DNA of 64,000 nt, taken from Oleiagrimonas sp963817755 (GTDB lineage Bacteria > Pseudomonadota > Gammaproteobacteria > Xanthomonadales > Rhodanobacteraceae). Location: the NCBI GenBank assembly GCA_963817755.1, contig CAWFPB010000003.1, positions 372,001 to 436,000 of the forward strand, written 5' to 3'. The notes under the pieces are model-generated. The model had not been told where the DNA came from. It did no database searches and saw nothing but the letters and a program-made list of their open reading frames with translations. The translations under genes and the position numbers were made by a program. This document shows positions 24,763 through 33,637 of this stretch, piece by piece (the first letter of the stretch is position 1; each line of letters starts with the position of its first letter).

Positions 24763-24858
24763 ATGACATTGAACATCGAAGCCCTGAGGCTTCCACTTCT
24801 GTCGCGCACCTGTGCGCTGAACTGTGGGATGAGCATCGGCGGCATGTGGCTTCCGTAG
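24763..24858 (+). CDS. possible 31-residue peptide behind sigma-54 promoter
   Basis: A short frame (MTLNIEALRLPLLSRTC, then ALNCGMSIGGMWLP) starts about 37 bases after the predicted transcription start. GAAGAG lies 7 bases upstream of the ATG. It has two cysteines and a glycine/methionine-rich end. The DNA also contains the hairpin GAAGCC-CTGA-GGCTTC (24778-24793). It may be a real small peptide, a leader peptide or chance. Confidence 0.3.
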   Translation: MTLNIEALRLPLLSRTCALNCGMSIGGMWLP

Positions 24859-25073
24859 TCGAACGAATTCTTGCCCATGTGGGCAAGAGCCGCAGGCTCC
24901 TGGCCTGCGCGTCGCGATCCGGCGGGCTCCCCCGCGCCGGACGAATGCGAATGATGCGTTCGAAGCATCCGGCCTCATGCCGGCATCGAGCGTATGGTTC
25001 GCGCACGTTGTGCGGATCCAGCCCATTCCCCGGGCGGCCCGCATTTACCCCATGAAAAACAAGGTAGTAACTC

Positions 25074-25457
25074 ATGTACAACACTTCCTCGATACGCTCC
25101 CTCACGAAACGTCTAGCCCGTGGTATGGCCTTGGCCGGTGTCATCGGCACGTTGGCCATGGCCAGCGTCTCCACGGTCAGTGCGCAGACCACGATGGGCT
25201 CGATTTTCGGCAAGGCTCCTGCCGGGGACAGCATCACCGTGCACAGCGACACCGGAGCCGGTCGAACGGTCAAGGTGGACGCCACCGGTCGTTACAAGGC
25301 TCTCGGGATGCCGATGGGCAACTACACGGTCACTCTGAAGCGAGACGGCAAGGCCATTGCCGAGCACATCAATGTTCAGGTGGTTGCGTCCCGTGGCTCC
25401 GAGGTCGATTTCAAGTGCGGCACGATCAAGTGCGGCGAGAATGCCAACACGATGTAA
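25074..25457 (+). CDS. secreted single-domain protein, carboxypeptidase-regulatory-like fold
   Basis: A 127-residue protein with a twin-basic start, hydrophobic core and cleavage near VSAQ. The mature part (TTMGSIFGKAPAGDSITV through TVTLKRDGKAI) matches the N-terminal carboxypeptidase-regulatory-like domain of Oar-like TonB-dependent receptors. Here it stands alone: no plug or barrel follows, and the stop at 25457 is followed by a terminator. The C-terminus has two cysteines in KCGTIKCG. It is the first long gene downstream of the sigma-54 promoter at 24701 (leader about 350 bases). Confidence 0.7.
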   Translation: MYNTSSIRSLTKRLARGMALAGVIGTLAMASVSTVSAQTTMGSIFGKAPAGDSITVHSDTGAGRTVKVDATGRYKALGMPMGNYTVTLKRDGKAIAEHINVQVVASRGSEVDFKCGTIKCGENANTM

Positions 25458-25494
25458 TTCCTGATGCCCGGATGCGCATTTCGCGCATGAAGGC

Positions 25495-25526
25495 AGGCCC
25501 GGCAAGGAAACTTGCCGGGCCTTTCT
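25495..25526. terminator. shared terminator between convergent genes
   Basis: AGGCCCGGCAAG-GAAA-CTTGCCGGGCCT followed by TTCTCT. It has a 12-bp perfect stem between the stop codons of the genes at 25074 and 25528. Confidence 0.85.
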
Positions 25527-25527
25527 C

Positions 25528-26457
25528 TCACTTGTCCACCGGCAAGTCACGGATCGTCCAGTCCTGGAAGGATCCGTCGTAAAGCAGCGCATCGATTCCG
25601 GCCAGGCGCGCGGCGAACACCACCGCGGTCGCCTGTTGGCCGATGTGGCAATAGACCATCACGTGGTCGCCGGGCTTGACGCCGGCATGGCGGAACAGGG
25701 CAAGCAATTGATCCTTCGTCTTGAACGTCAGGTCGTGGTTGAAGACGCTGGTGAACGGCAGGTTGCGTGCGCCGGGAATGTGCCCGCGCCGAAGGTGCGT
25801 ACGGTCGCCACTTTTTTTGGTGCCGTCGTAGTAGTCCGGTGTGCGCGCATCGATGAGGTCATAACCGGGTTTGTGCACGTGTGCTTGCACGAATGCAGCA
25901 TCGATGATGGGCGCATGGATGCGCAGCGTTCCCAGTTTGCCCGGTGCCGGCGCGGCGGAGACCCGGTCGGTGACCGGATGGCCCTCGCGCCGCCACTTGG
26001 GCATGCCGCCGTCCAGCAGCCGGACACGTGCGCCGAGCCCGGCCGCCTGCAAGGTGAACATGATCCGTGTGGACGGCGACACCCAGTCGTTGCCGAAATA
26101 CACGACCACTTGCGAATGTGCGCCGATGCCGAGTGCGGCCAGCCGCTTTTGCAGTGCTTGAGCCGAAGGCATTTCCAGCGACAGCTTGCCGTCGTGGGCA
26201 TCGAAGTCGGACAGCTGCACAAAGCGGGCGCCGGGGATGTGTGCTGTTTTGTATGCCTTCGCATCGCCGACATGCAGCAGGACCATATCCGGATCATGCA
26301 GGTGCCTGGCCAGCGCATCGGTCGTGATCAGCAGGCTGCTGCGAGCAGTTGGCTTGTCGATCGTCGCGTGGTTCGTGCTGACTCGATTCGAGGCGGATGC
26401 GGCTCCGCCATGCAGTGCAGCGGCGAGGGCGATGCCTGCCAGGAGTAAGGTGCGCAT
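25528..26457 (-). CDS. periplasmic sulfurtransferase with two rhodanese domains
   Basis: A 309-residue thiosulfate/3-mercaptopyruvate-type sulfurtransferase. The signal peptide (LLLAGIALAAALHGGAASA) starts at ATG 26457. The N-terminal inactive rhodanese domain covers about residues 40-165. The C-terminal domain (about 180-305) carries the active cysteine in the loop CHIGQQ, with the typical DARTPDYY and RRGHIPGARN motifs. It transfers sulfane sulfur to a thiol acceptor in the periplasm. A copy of its C-terminal end lies at 18409-18570. Confidence 0.85.
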   Translation of the reverse strand: MRTLLLAGIALAAALHGGAASASNRVSTNHATIDKPTARSSLLITTDALARHLHDPDMVLLHVGDAKAYKTAHIPGARFVQLSDFDAHDGKLSLEMPSAQALQKRLAALGIGAHSQVVVYFGNDWVSPSTRIMFTLQAAGLGARVRLLDGGMPKWRREGHPVTDRVSAAPAPGKLGTLRIHAPIIDAAFVQAHVHKPGYDLIDARTPDYYDGTKKSGDRTHLRRGHIPGARNLPFTSVFNHDLTFKTKDQLLALFRHAGVKPGDHVMVYCHIGQQATAVVFAARLAGIDALLYDGSFQDWTIRDLPVDK

Positions 26458-27037
26458 GATGGCTCCGGTGATCGTGGGTGCAACAGAACAAATGGTGCCA
26501 GCGACACTTCCGCCCGTTTGAATGGATGTCGGAAAGTGCACCTGGAACATGTTTGCTACCGGATGGGATCGTGCACGAAATGTACGCCTATCTCCAGCTG
26601 AAGAAAGCGCAGGGGACGGATCACTTCCCCGTGCGGGTGCGAGCTCGGCCCCGGCGGTTCACCTGGATTCGAGCGCCTGGAAGGCCGCCGTATCCGTCGA
26701 ATCGATCGAAAAGGCCCTGACTCCATTTGTGGCAGTCGGAAGCGTATCGATGGGATGGCTTGGCCTGGGCCTGTTTCTGCTGAATGGCAACCGATTTCGT
26801 CAGTTACAGCGTATTGCGAAGTCCGGGATCAAAATCCTACTTCCATCGTCCTTCGTGCATTCATCCGATATGCAATTTCGAATAGGCCGATTGCTTCATC
26901 CCATCGTGTCGCATTGCGAGTAGGGTGGTCGATTGCACAGGTTTTCTGTGCATCCCGCGAAGGCATGGGCCGAGTTTTCCGGTCCGGATGTCTGCAGGGG
27001 GCGCGATCACCCAATAATAAGTAGGGAGACTCGTGTT
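26458..27037. other. intergenic region with Rep-C-like sequence and a decayed frame
   Basis: A degenerate Rep-C (26489-26525, GGTGCCAGCGACACTTCCGC then CGTTTGAATGG) lies near the sulfurtransferase start. A frame around 26680-26840 encodes a hydrophobic stretch (FVAVGSVSMGWLGLGLFLLN followed by basic residues) that could be a gene remnant. I cannot assign it. Confidence 0.4.
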
Positions 27038-28897
27038 ATGAATATTCGATTTCTTGTCGCGGTGGCGACCCTGGGGATGGCCACCTGCGCTTTCGGAGCG
27101 CCTCCGACAACGTTCACGATCCAGAAAGGTCAAACCACGGTTCCCACGACCACGCCGGTTGGAGGTGCAGCACTGACCCGCCTCGAACGGGACCCGGCGA
27201 TGTTCCCCGGGGACGGCAGTTCCGGCGATGAAGAAGCGTTGCCACAGCAACAGCCCTTGGTGAACCGGAGCATTGCCCATGGGCATGTGGGCATCGACCG
27301 GATAGGGAATTCCGGGCGCGCCAAATCGAACCCGGAACTCCTGATGGGTTTCGATGGCCTGAACTTCCACGACCAGCGCTACGCCAATGGTGGAAACCAG
27401 TTTTCTGTGGAGCCTCCCGACCAGGGGCTGTGCGCAGGAAATGGGTTCGTGATGGAGAGCGTCAATGACGTGCTGGCCATCTATGACCAGTCCGGAAACA
27501 AGCTGGTCGGTCCGGTCGATCTCAATTCGTTTTACGGCTACCCCGCGGCGATCAATCGCAGCACGGGCGAGTTCGGTCCGTTCGTCACCGATCCGTCGTG
27601 CTATTACGATGCCGATACACAGCGCTGGTTCCAGGTCGTTCTGACGCTCGATCGCGTGGGGACCTCGTCGAGCCTGTCCGGCAACAACCATCTGGATATC
27701 GCGGTCAGCCAGACAAGCGACCCCACCGGATCCTGGACGATCTATCGGCTGCCGGTGCAGAACAACGGCACACAGGGCACGCCAAATCACGGTTGCAATG
27801 GCGGCTTCTGCCTGGGCGACTACCCCCACATCGGGGCCGATGCCCACGCGATCTTCCTGACCACCAACGAGTTCGCGGTGTTCGGTGGCGGTTTCTACGG
27901 TGCGCAGATCTACGCCATCTCCAAGAAGGCGCTTACTTCGGGCTCTACGTCCGTGAATGTTGCACTGTTCAACGGTGGCGATCCGAGTATTCCAGCACCC
28001 GCGTTCACGGTATGGCCGGCCACCTCGTCCGGTGGGGCGCATGCCGGTGCGCATGGCGGCACCGAATACCTGCTCAGTTCGGATGCCGTTTTCTACCCGT
28101 CAGGCACGTCCGACACGATCTGGTTGTGGTCGGTGTCGAACACCAAAGCCATCGACACTGCGCCCGGAGCGCTGGCACTGGACGTTTCGCCGTTGCCGGT
28201 GCAGGAGTACGCCGTGCCCAGCAGCCTGGCGCAACAAAAACCGGGTGACGCCCCCTTGCGCGATTGCTTCGCCACGCCCGGTTGTGCACCGACCTACCTG
28301 GGCTATCCGAACATTGTCTACTCGACGCCTCGCCCCCTGGCAGTGGACGACTCGCGCATGCAGCAGGTGTCCTATGCCAACGGCAAGGTCTGGGGCACGC
28401 TGGATACCGATGTCCTGCTGGCGGATGGCAGCCATGGCTCGGGTATCAGCTATTTCGTGATCAACCCCAAGTCGCATGGTGTCGTCGCCAACGGCACGCT
28501 GGCCTTGCCGGATGCGAATCTGACCTTTGGTTCGGCGGCCGTGACCAGCAGCGGTCGAGGCGTGATCGCCTTCACCGTCGTGGGTCCGAACGACTATCCC
28601 AGTGCCGGCTATGCGGGCCTGGATGCATTGGCCGGTGCCGGTGAGGTTCACATCGCCGCTCAAGGTGCCGCTCCCTGGGACGGCTTTACCGGCATCCCGT
28701 ATCTGGGCGGCAATCGTCCACGCTGGGGCGACTACGGCGCAGCTGCGGCCGATGGCAATACGATCTGGATCGCATCGGAGTACATCGCCCATAGTTGCAC
28801 CCTGGCCGAATACCTGACGGTACCGATGTTCACGTGTGGTGGCACACGCGGGGCCTTGAGCAATTGGGCAACAAGGATTACCGCAACGCATCCATGA
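27038..28897 (+). CDS. large secreted protein of unknown function
   Basis: A 619-residue protein with signal peptide (RFLVAVATLGMATCAFG) and ATG 27038 preceded by AGGGAGA. The mature part is rich in Gly, Asn and aromatic residues, with repeating beta-type segments (YPHIGADAHAIFLTTNEF, WLWSVSNTKAID, SYANGKVWGTLDTD) suggesting a beta-propeller. Cysteine pairs (CNGGFC, CFATPGC, CTLAEY with FTCGG) point to disulfides. Similar proteins occur in Xanthomonadales and Acidobacteria without known function. It is monocistronic. Confidence 0.65.
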   Translation: MNIRFLVAVATLGMATCAFGAPPTTFTIQKGQTTVPTTTPVGGAALTRLERDPAMFPGDGSSGDEEALPQQQPLVNRSIAHGHVGIDRIGNSGRAKSNPELLMGFDGLNFHDQRYANGGNQFSVEPPDQGLCAGNGFVMESVNDVLAIYDQSGNKLVGPVDLNSFYGYPAAINRSTGEFGPFVTDPSCYYDADTQRWFQVVLTLDRVGTSSSLSGNNHLDIAVSQTSDPTGSWTIYRLPVQNNGTQGTPNHGCNGGFCLGDYPHIGADAHAIFLTTNEFAVFGGGFYGAQIYAISKKALTSGSTSVNVALFNGGDPSIPAPAFTVWPATSSGGAHAGAHGGTEYLLSSDAVFYPSGTSDTIWLWSVSNTKAIDTAPGALALDVSPLPVQEYAVPSSLAQQKPGDAPLRDCFATPGCAPTYLGYPNIVYSTPRPLAVDDSRMQQVSYANGKVWGTLDTDVLLADGSHGSGISYFVINPKSHGVVANGTLALPDANLTFGSAAVTSSGRGVIAFTVVGPNDYPSAGYAGLDALAGAGEVHIAAQGAAPWDGFTGIPYLGGNRPRWGDYGAAAADGNTIWIASEYIAHSCTLAEYLTVPMFTCGGTRGALSNWATRITATHP

Positions 28898-29131
28898 GTG
28901 ATCTGCCAGGGATGGAGGGCAGGCGTGGTGGGCATGCTCATCACGCCTGTTTCTTGCCTGATGAAAGTGCATTCGGCGAAAGCGCAAACCAACACTGGTT
29001 CAGGTTCACTTGCACTCGTTTGAATCTCCCCTCAAAGGAGGCGGCGACATCCCTCTGCAGGGTGGTCCAACCTGAGACCGTGCCTATTTTTTGTGTTTAC
29101 ATGGAGGGCACCCCGTACCGCTGGAGGACCG
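28898..29131. other. intergenic region with diverged Rep-C
   Basis: A diverged Rep-C lies at about 28990-29026 (CTGGTTCAGGTTCACTTGCA then CTCGTTTGAAT). No gene is seen in the stretch. Confidence 0.5.
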
Positions 29132-31091
29132 ATGGCGAACGCGCTCGCCCATGCCCGCAGCCCGTACCTGCGCGCCCATGCGGACAATCCCGTCGCCTGG
29201 GAGCCGTGGGGCGAGGCCGCGCTCGCGCGCGCCAAGCGCGAGGACCGCCCGCTGTTCGTCTCCGTCGGCTACTCGGCCTGCCACTGGTGCCACGTGATGG
29301 CGCGCGAGGCCTTCAGCGACGCCGAGGTCGCGCGGCTCCTCAACGACGCATTTCGTCAGCATCAAGATCGACCGCGAGGAGCGGCCCGACCTGGACACCC
29401 AGTTCCAGGTCGCGCAGCAGGCGCTGAACGGTCGCGGCGGCGGCTGGCCGCTCTCCGTGTTCCTGGAACCGGAGGGCCGGACGCCGTTCTTCGCCGGCAC
29501 CTACTTCCCGCTCGCGCCGCGCTACGGCATGCCCGGCTTCGCCGATGTCCTGCGCCGCATCCTGGAGGCGTATCGCGAGCATCGGGGCGAGCTGCGCGAG
29601 CAGGGCAACCGGCTCTCGAAGATGCTTGCCGAGCGCCTGGGCAGCGACGCCGAGGCCGCCGGCGAGCTCTCGCTCGCGCCCGCCGACCACGCCGCGGCCC
29701 GTCTTGCCCGCAGCGTCGATCCGGTGCACGGCGGTTTCGGCGACGCGCCCAAGTTCCCGCAGGCCCCGCAGCTTGCCTTCCTGCTGGCGCGCGGCGCCCG
29801 CGACGCCCTCGGGCCCACCTTCGAGGCGATGCTCCGCGGCGGCCTGTTCGACCACGTCGGTGGCGGCTTCTTCCGCTACACCGTCGACGCCGCCTGGCGC
29901 GTGCCGCACTTCGAGAAGATGCTCTACGACAACGCGCTGTTGCTCGGCCTCTACGCCGAGGCCGCCGTGCGCTTCGACGCGGACGCGTTCGGCCACGCCG
30001 CCCGCGCCACCGCGCGCTTCATGGACGCCGAGCTCGCGCTGCCCGGCGGCGGTTATGCCGCCAGCCTCAATGCCGAATCCGGCGGCGAGGAGGGCGCGTT
30101 TTATGTGTGGACCCGCGACGAGGTCCGCGCGGTGGTCGGCGACGATCGCTACCCGGCCTTCGCCCGGGCCTTCGGCCTCGAGGACGAGCCGCAGGTCGAG
30201 GGCCGCTGGCACCTGGCTCGCACCGACCACGGTCACGGCGGCTTCGAGGACGAGCTCGCGGCGCTGGCGCGCGAACGCGACCCGCGCCGCCGCCCCGAGC
30301 GCGACGACAAGCTGCTGACCGGCTGGAACGCGCTGGCCGTCACCGGACTGGCCCGTGCCGCCTTGTTCCTCGGGGACGATGCCCTGGCCACCCGCGCCTC
30401 GGAGGTCCTGGCCGCGCTCGAACGCACCGTCGTGCACGGCGATGAGGTGTTTGCCTGCGCGCTCGACGGCGAGGCCTACCAGCCGGGCTTTCTCGAGGAC
30501 CATGCGTTCCTCGCCGAGGCCGCGCTCGCCGTCGCGGCCGTCACCGAGGGTGCCGCCGCCATCGCACTGGCCACGAAGCTTGCCGATGCACTGCTGAAGC
30601 GCTTTCGCACCGACGGCGGCGGCCTCGCCATGACGCCTTCCGGGGCCGAATCGGTGCTCTATCGCCCGCGCCGCTACGCCGACGATGCAGTGCCTTCCGG
30701 CGCCGGCGCGGCCGTGCGCGTTCTCACCGCCCTCGGCCATCTCCTGGCCGAGCCGACCTATCTGGATGCCGCCGAAGGCGTGCTGCGCGCGGCGCATGCC
30801 GACCTCGAACGCGCGCCCGAGGCGTATCCGACGCTGCTCACCGCGCTGGATGCGTTCCTCGACCCGCTGCCGCTGGTCGTGCTGCGCGGCGACGAACGCG
30901 TCGCCGAATGGGCCCGCCAGGTCGCACGCATCCAGCCGGGTGCCTACATCATCCGCCTCGGTCCGGAATCCACCGGTCCCGCGCTCGATCGCTACCGCGC
31001 ACGCGGCCCCGCGGTCGCCTATGTCTGCCGGGGCGGCGCCTGCTCCGCACCCTTGTGCGAAGGGCAGGACCTGCTCGACGCGCTGCGCTGA
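29132..31091 (+). pseudogene. YyaL-type thioredoxin-domain protein (DUF255), one frameshift
   Basis: A member of the DUF255/spermatogenesis-associated-20 family: an N-terminal thioredoxin-like domain (SACHWCHVM) followed by a six-hairpin glycosidase-like domain (FDHVGGGFFRYTVD, WRVPHFEKMLYDNA, LLTGWNALAV). ATG 29132 is preceded by GGAGG. The first frame ends its homology at NDAF; from 29352 the next frame continues FVSIKIDREERPDL. One extra T in the run at 29351-29353 explains the shift. The rest, to 31091, is intact. Base use is more strongly GC than in the neighbours. Either a recent pseudogene or a sequence error. Confidence 0.82.
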
Positions 31092-31230
31092 CCGCGCCCA
31101 TGCCCGGGCCCGGGTGACACAGCGGTGGGCGGGGGAACCGGGACCAGGCTACATACACACGTCCGTACCGCAGGGCGCGGGGAACGGATCGGTTCCGTGC
31201 GGGGAAAGGCGCGCGCCTGTTTGGTTCGTC

Positions 31231-31854
31231 TCAGCGCTCGACCTTCATCATGACTTCGTTGCGTCGCATGAACCACGGCGTCCAGGGCGGGTTGTACTGC
31301 GCCAGCGAAACCGCCCCGATGGCGTGCAGGCCATGCGACTGGACCCACGCCCGCAGTTGCTCGGACTTGTCATGCACGACGTCGGGCCGGGCCACTCCGG
31401 AAAAACGCAGGACGGCGAAACGGGCGGGCCGGGTCTGGCGCAGGTGGACCCGGGCGTCGTCGGGCACCGGGAGCGTTTGCAGTGTCCATGCGCTCGGCAT
31501 CGTGAAGCGGACCACCCACGCGCCGGTGGTGTCCCGGGTCTGCTCCACGGGGGCGGTCATCGCGATCTTCTCGCTGGACGCCTGCTGGGTCACGGGCGCC
31601 GTCATGGCCACTTTCCGCCGTTGCCTGTTGCCACCGAAGATGTAGCCGGCGAGGATGCGGAAGCCCTTTCGGGCGGCGTCCTTCTGGTCCCCTTCCACGG
31701 TGACCTCGGCCACCACCAGGGACGGGTAGTCACGCACTTCGAAGGCCCCGTCCTGCTGGACGACCTTGTAGTCCGGTGTTTCAACGGCCATCGCAGTGCT
31801 TCCCAGCAAGGTGGTGATCACAAGAACGGTCAGCAACCATCGTTTCACGGGCAT
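31231..31854 (-). CDS. SOUL-family heme-binding protein, periplasmic
   Basis: A 207-residue protein with signal peptide (LLTVLVITTLLGSTAMA) and a SOUL heme-binding domain: YKVVQQDGAFEVRDYPSLVV, GYIFGGNRQRRKVAMTAPV, WVVRFTMPSAW and the C-terminal PWTPWFMRRNEVMM. Bacterial SOUL proteins bind heme or related tetrapyrroles; their role is not settled. It is convergent with the YyaL-type gene to its left. ATG 31854. Confidence 0.85.
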   Translation of the reverse strand: MPVKRWLLTVLVITTLLGSTAMAVETPDYKVVQQDGAFEVRDYPSLVVAEVTVEGDQKDAARKGFRILAGYIFGGNRQRRKVAMTAPVTQQASSEKIAMTAPVEQTRDTTGAWVVRFTMPSAWTLQTLPVPDDARVHLRQTRPARFAVLRFSGVARPDVVHDKSEQLRAWVQSHGLHAIGAVSLAQYNPPWTPWFMRRNEVMMKVER

Positions 31855-32346
31855 CGGGCACTCCGGGCGGTTGCATCGCCGCCTTGTCTCGCCAATCCCT
31901 ATCCGTTCGACCGGCCGGTCCCGGGCAAGTTCATGCTTGCGCCCGCCTCGATCCTCCGGACAGTCCGACGAAGTGGGTGCCGGCCGTGGCGTGCCGGTGC
32001 GTCCGAAGGCGGCACCGACGACATCGATGGACATGGACTTGCTCCCCGGGGGCCATTCAGGGTGACACAAAATCCAGCCTGGCCATGGATCCCCGGCAAG
32101 GGCACGTTCTGCAGGGCACGCCATGAAGCCGCCCGGCTCATGCAACCTTGTGCACCCGGGTACCGGATGCCGGCGATATCGCCCGCCTGCCACCGGCCCA
32201 TGAACCGTGGTCCAGGGCATGCGACCACCGGGCTGGCGAACGGTTGATCTGCTGCACGGGCGACCTGCTTCCGGACGCGGACGGGATGGGGTAGATTCGG
32301 TTGCTGAAGCCGGTTTCTTCTTTCAACGTGGAACAGGAATCACGCC
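31855..32346. other. intergenic region with a sulfotransferase-like remnant
   Basis: On the minus strand, 31990-32034 encodes MSIDVVGAAFGRTGT, which resembles the P-loop start of sulfotransferase-family proteins, and then loses similarity. A similar relic (SIDGIGAGSARTGT) lies on the minus strand at 32909-32953, on the other side of the gene at 32347. I see nothing else. Confidence 0.4.
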
Positions 32347-32874
32347 ATGGACGACCCGTACGCCACCCCCCGATCCTTCGCTTCGTCCGACCGCGTGACG
32401 GCCCGCTGCCGGCGGGAAGGCAAGTACGTGTTCATTCCGGTCGGCTCGGACCTCCCGTGCCGGTGCATCGTGTGCAATGCCGAGGTATCGGACCCGGTCA
32501 AGACGCGCCGCGTGTACTGGTATACGCCCTGGCTGTACCTGCTGGTGCTTCTCAATCTGCTGTTGTTTGCCATCGTTGCGCTGGTGATCCGCAAGTCGGC
32601 GCAGGTCACGCCTGCCCTTTGTCCGGAGCACAAGGCTTCCCGGCGTTCGCGGATCCTCATGTTCCTGGGGGCGTTCCTGCTGCTGATGCTTGCCGGAGGC
32701 GTGGCGGCCTACGAGGGCTACACCCCGATCGTCATTCCTGCGTTCACGGTCGGCATGCTGCTCCTGATTCCGTTGTCCATGGTTTCCAACACGGTTCGTG
32801 CCCGACGCATCGACAAACTGGGCATCACGCTTTCCGGTTGCAAGGAAGCGTTCCTGATATCGCTGTCGGACTGA
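32347..32874 (+). CDS. membrane protein with a zinc-ribbon-like Cys cluster
   Basis: A 175-residue protein. The N-terminal part has CRCIVCN and later CPEH, which together could bind one zinc. Helices are at about residues 62-82, 105-122 and 127-148. The C-terminus is cytoplasmic. This pattern is known from uncharacterised Xanthomonadales proteins. It stands alone between two short sulfotransferase-like relics. Confidence 0.65.
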   Translation: MDDPYATPRSFASSDRVTARCRREGKYVFIPVGSDLPCRCIVCNAEVSDPVKTRRVYWYTPWLYLLVLLNLLLFAIVALVIRKSAQVTPALCPEHKASRRSRILMFLGAFLLLMLAGGVAAYEGYTPIVIPAFTVGMLLLIPLSMVSNTVRARRIDKLGITLSGCKEAFLISLSD

Positions 32875-33082
32875 ATCGACGCACCTCCCGTGCCGGCGTC
32901 AGCGAACGCGTGCCGGTGCGCGCGGATCCGGCGCCGATGCCATCGATGGACAGGGCCTGCCGCCACGTGGCGCTCGGCGTCATTTCAGCGCACCGTGGAT
33001 CGGCACGAACGGATCGGTTCGGGCGCCGCGGTCCGGATCGCAGGGCAGGGATGCATGCGCACCTTCGGGTGCGGGAGGGGAG

Positions 33083-33637
33083 ATGAACTCGTACGCGTTG
33101 TTCGAACTGCTGCATGTCCTGTGTGCCAGCGTCTGGGTGGGCGGCGGATTCACGCTGCTGTACGCGGCCGGGGTCGCGCGGCGCAAGCGCGGACCGTCCG
33201 GTGTCATGCCGGTCGTGGATATCGTCGCGCTGCTGGGGCCGCCGCTGTTCGTGCCCATCGCCCTGCTGACGGTCGTGTTCGGCGTGGCGGCCGCATGGAT
33301 CGGCGGTCAGTTGCACCAGTTGTGGGCGATGCTCGGGCTGGCGGGTTTTGTCGCGACCTTCCTCAACGGGGTGCTCCTGATCAAGCCGCGCGCCGAGGCG
33401 CTCGCGTCCATGGCCCAGGCGAAGGGCGCCGAGCACCCGGCGCTGTTGCCCCATGCCGACAAGCTGCTGATGATCGCGCGCTTCGACTACGTGATGCTGC
33501 TGCTGGTGGTGGCTGTGATGGTGCTCAAGCCTGCGCCCGGCGATGTCTGGGAGCTGTCCGTATTGGCCGCCCTGCTGGTGGTCGGCACGGCGTTCACCCT
33601 GGTCCCGGGCATGAAACGGCAGCCAGCCGCCGCCTAG
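33083..33637 (+). CDS. DUF2269-family integral membrane protein
   Basis: A 184-residue protein with four predicted helices and the DUF2269 pattern (ELLHVLCASVWVGGGFTLLY at the start, RFDYVMLLLVVAVMVLKP near the end). Function is unknown. Its TAG stop overlaps the stop codon of the convergent regulator gene (CTAG at 33634-33637), so the two transcripts must end within each other. Confidence 0.8.
   Translation: MNSYALFELLHVLCASVWVGGGFTLLYAAGVARRKRGPSGVMPVVDIVALLGPPLFVPIALLTVVFGVAAAWIGGQLHQLWAMLGLAGFVATFLNGVLLIKPRAEALASMAQAKGAEHPALLPHADKLLMIARFDYVMLLLVVAVMVLKPAPGDVWELSVLAALLVVGTAFTLVPGMKRQPAAA

Noticed and set aside
26478..26923. Overlapping short frames upstream of the large secreted protein
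   Set aside because: They begin inside a Rep-C-like repeat and lack ribosome-binding sites; a hydrophobic stretch at 26730-26800 may be a relic but cannot be assigned.
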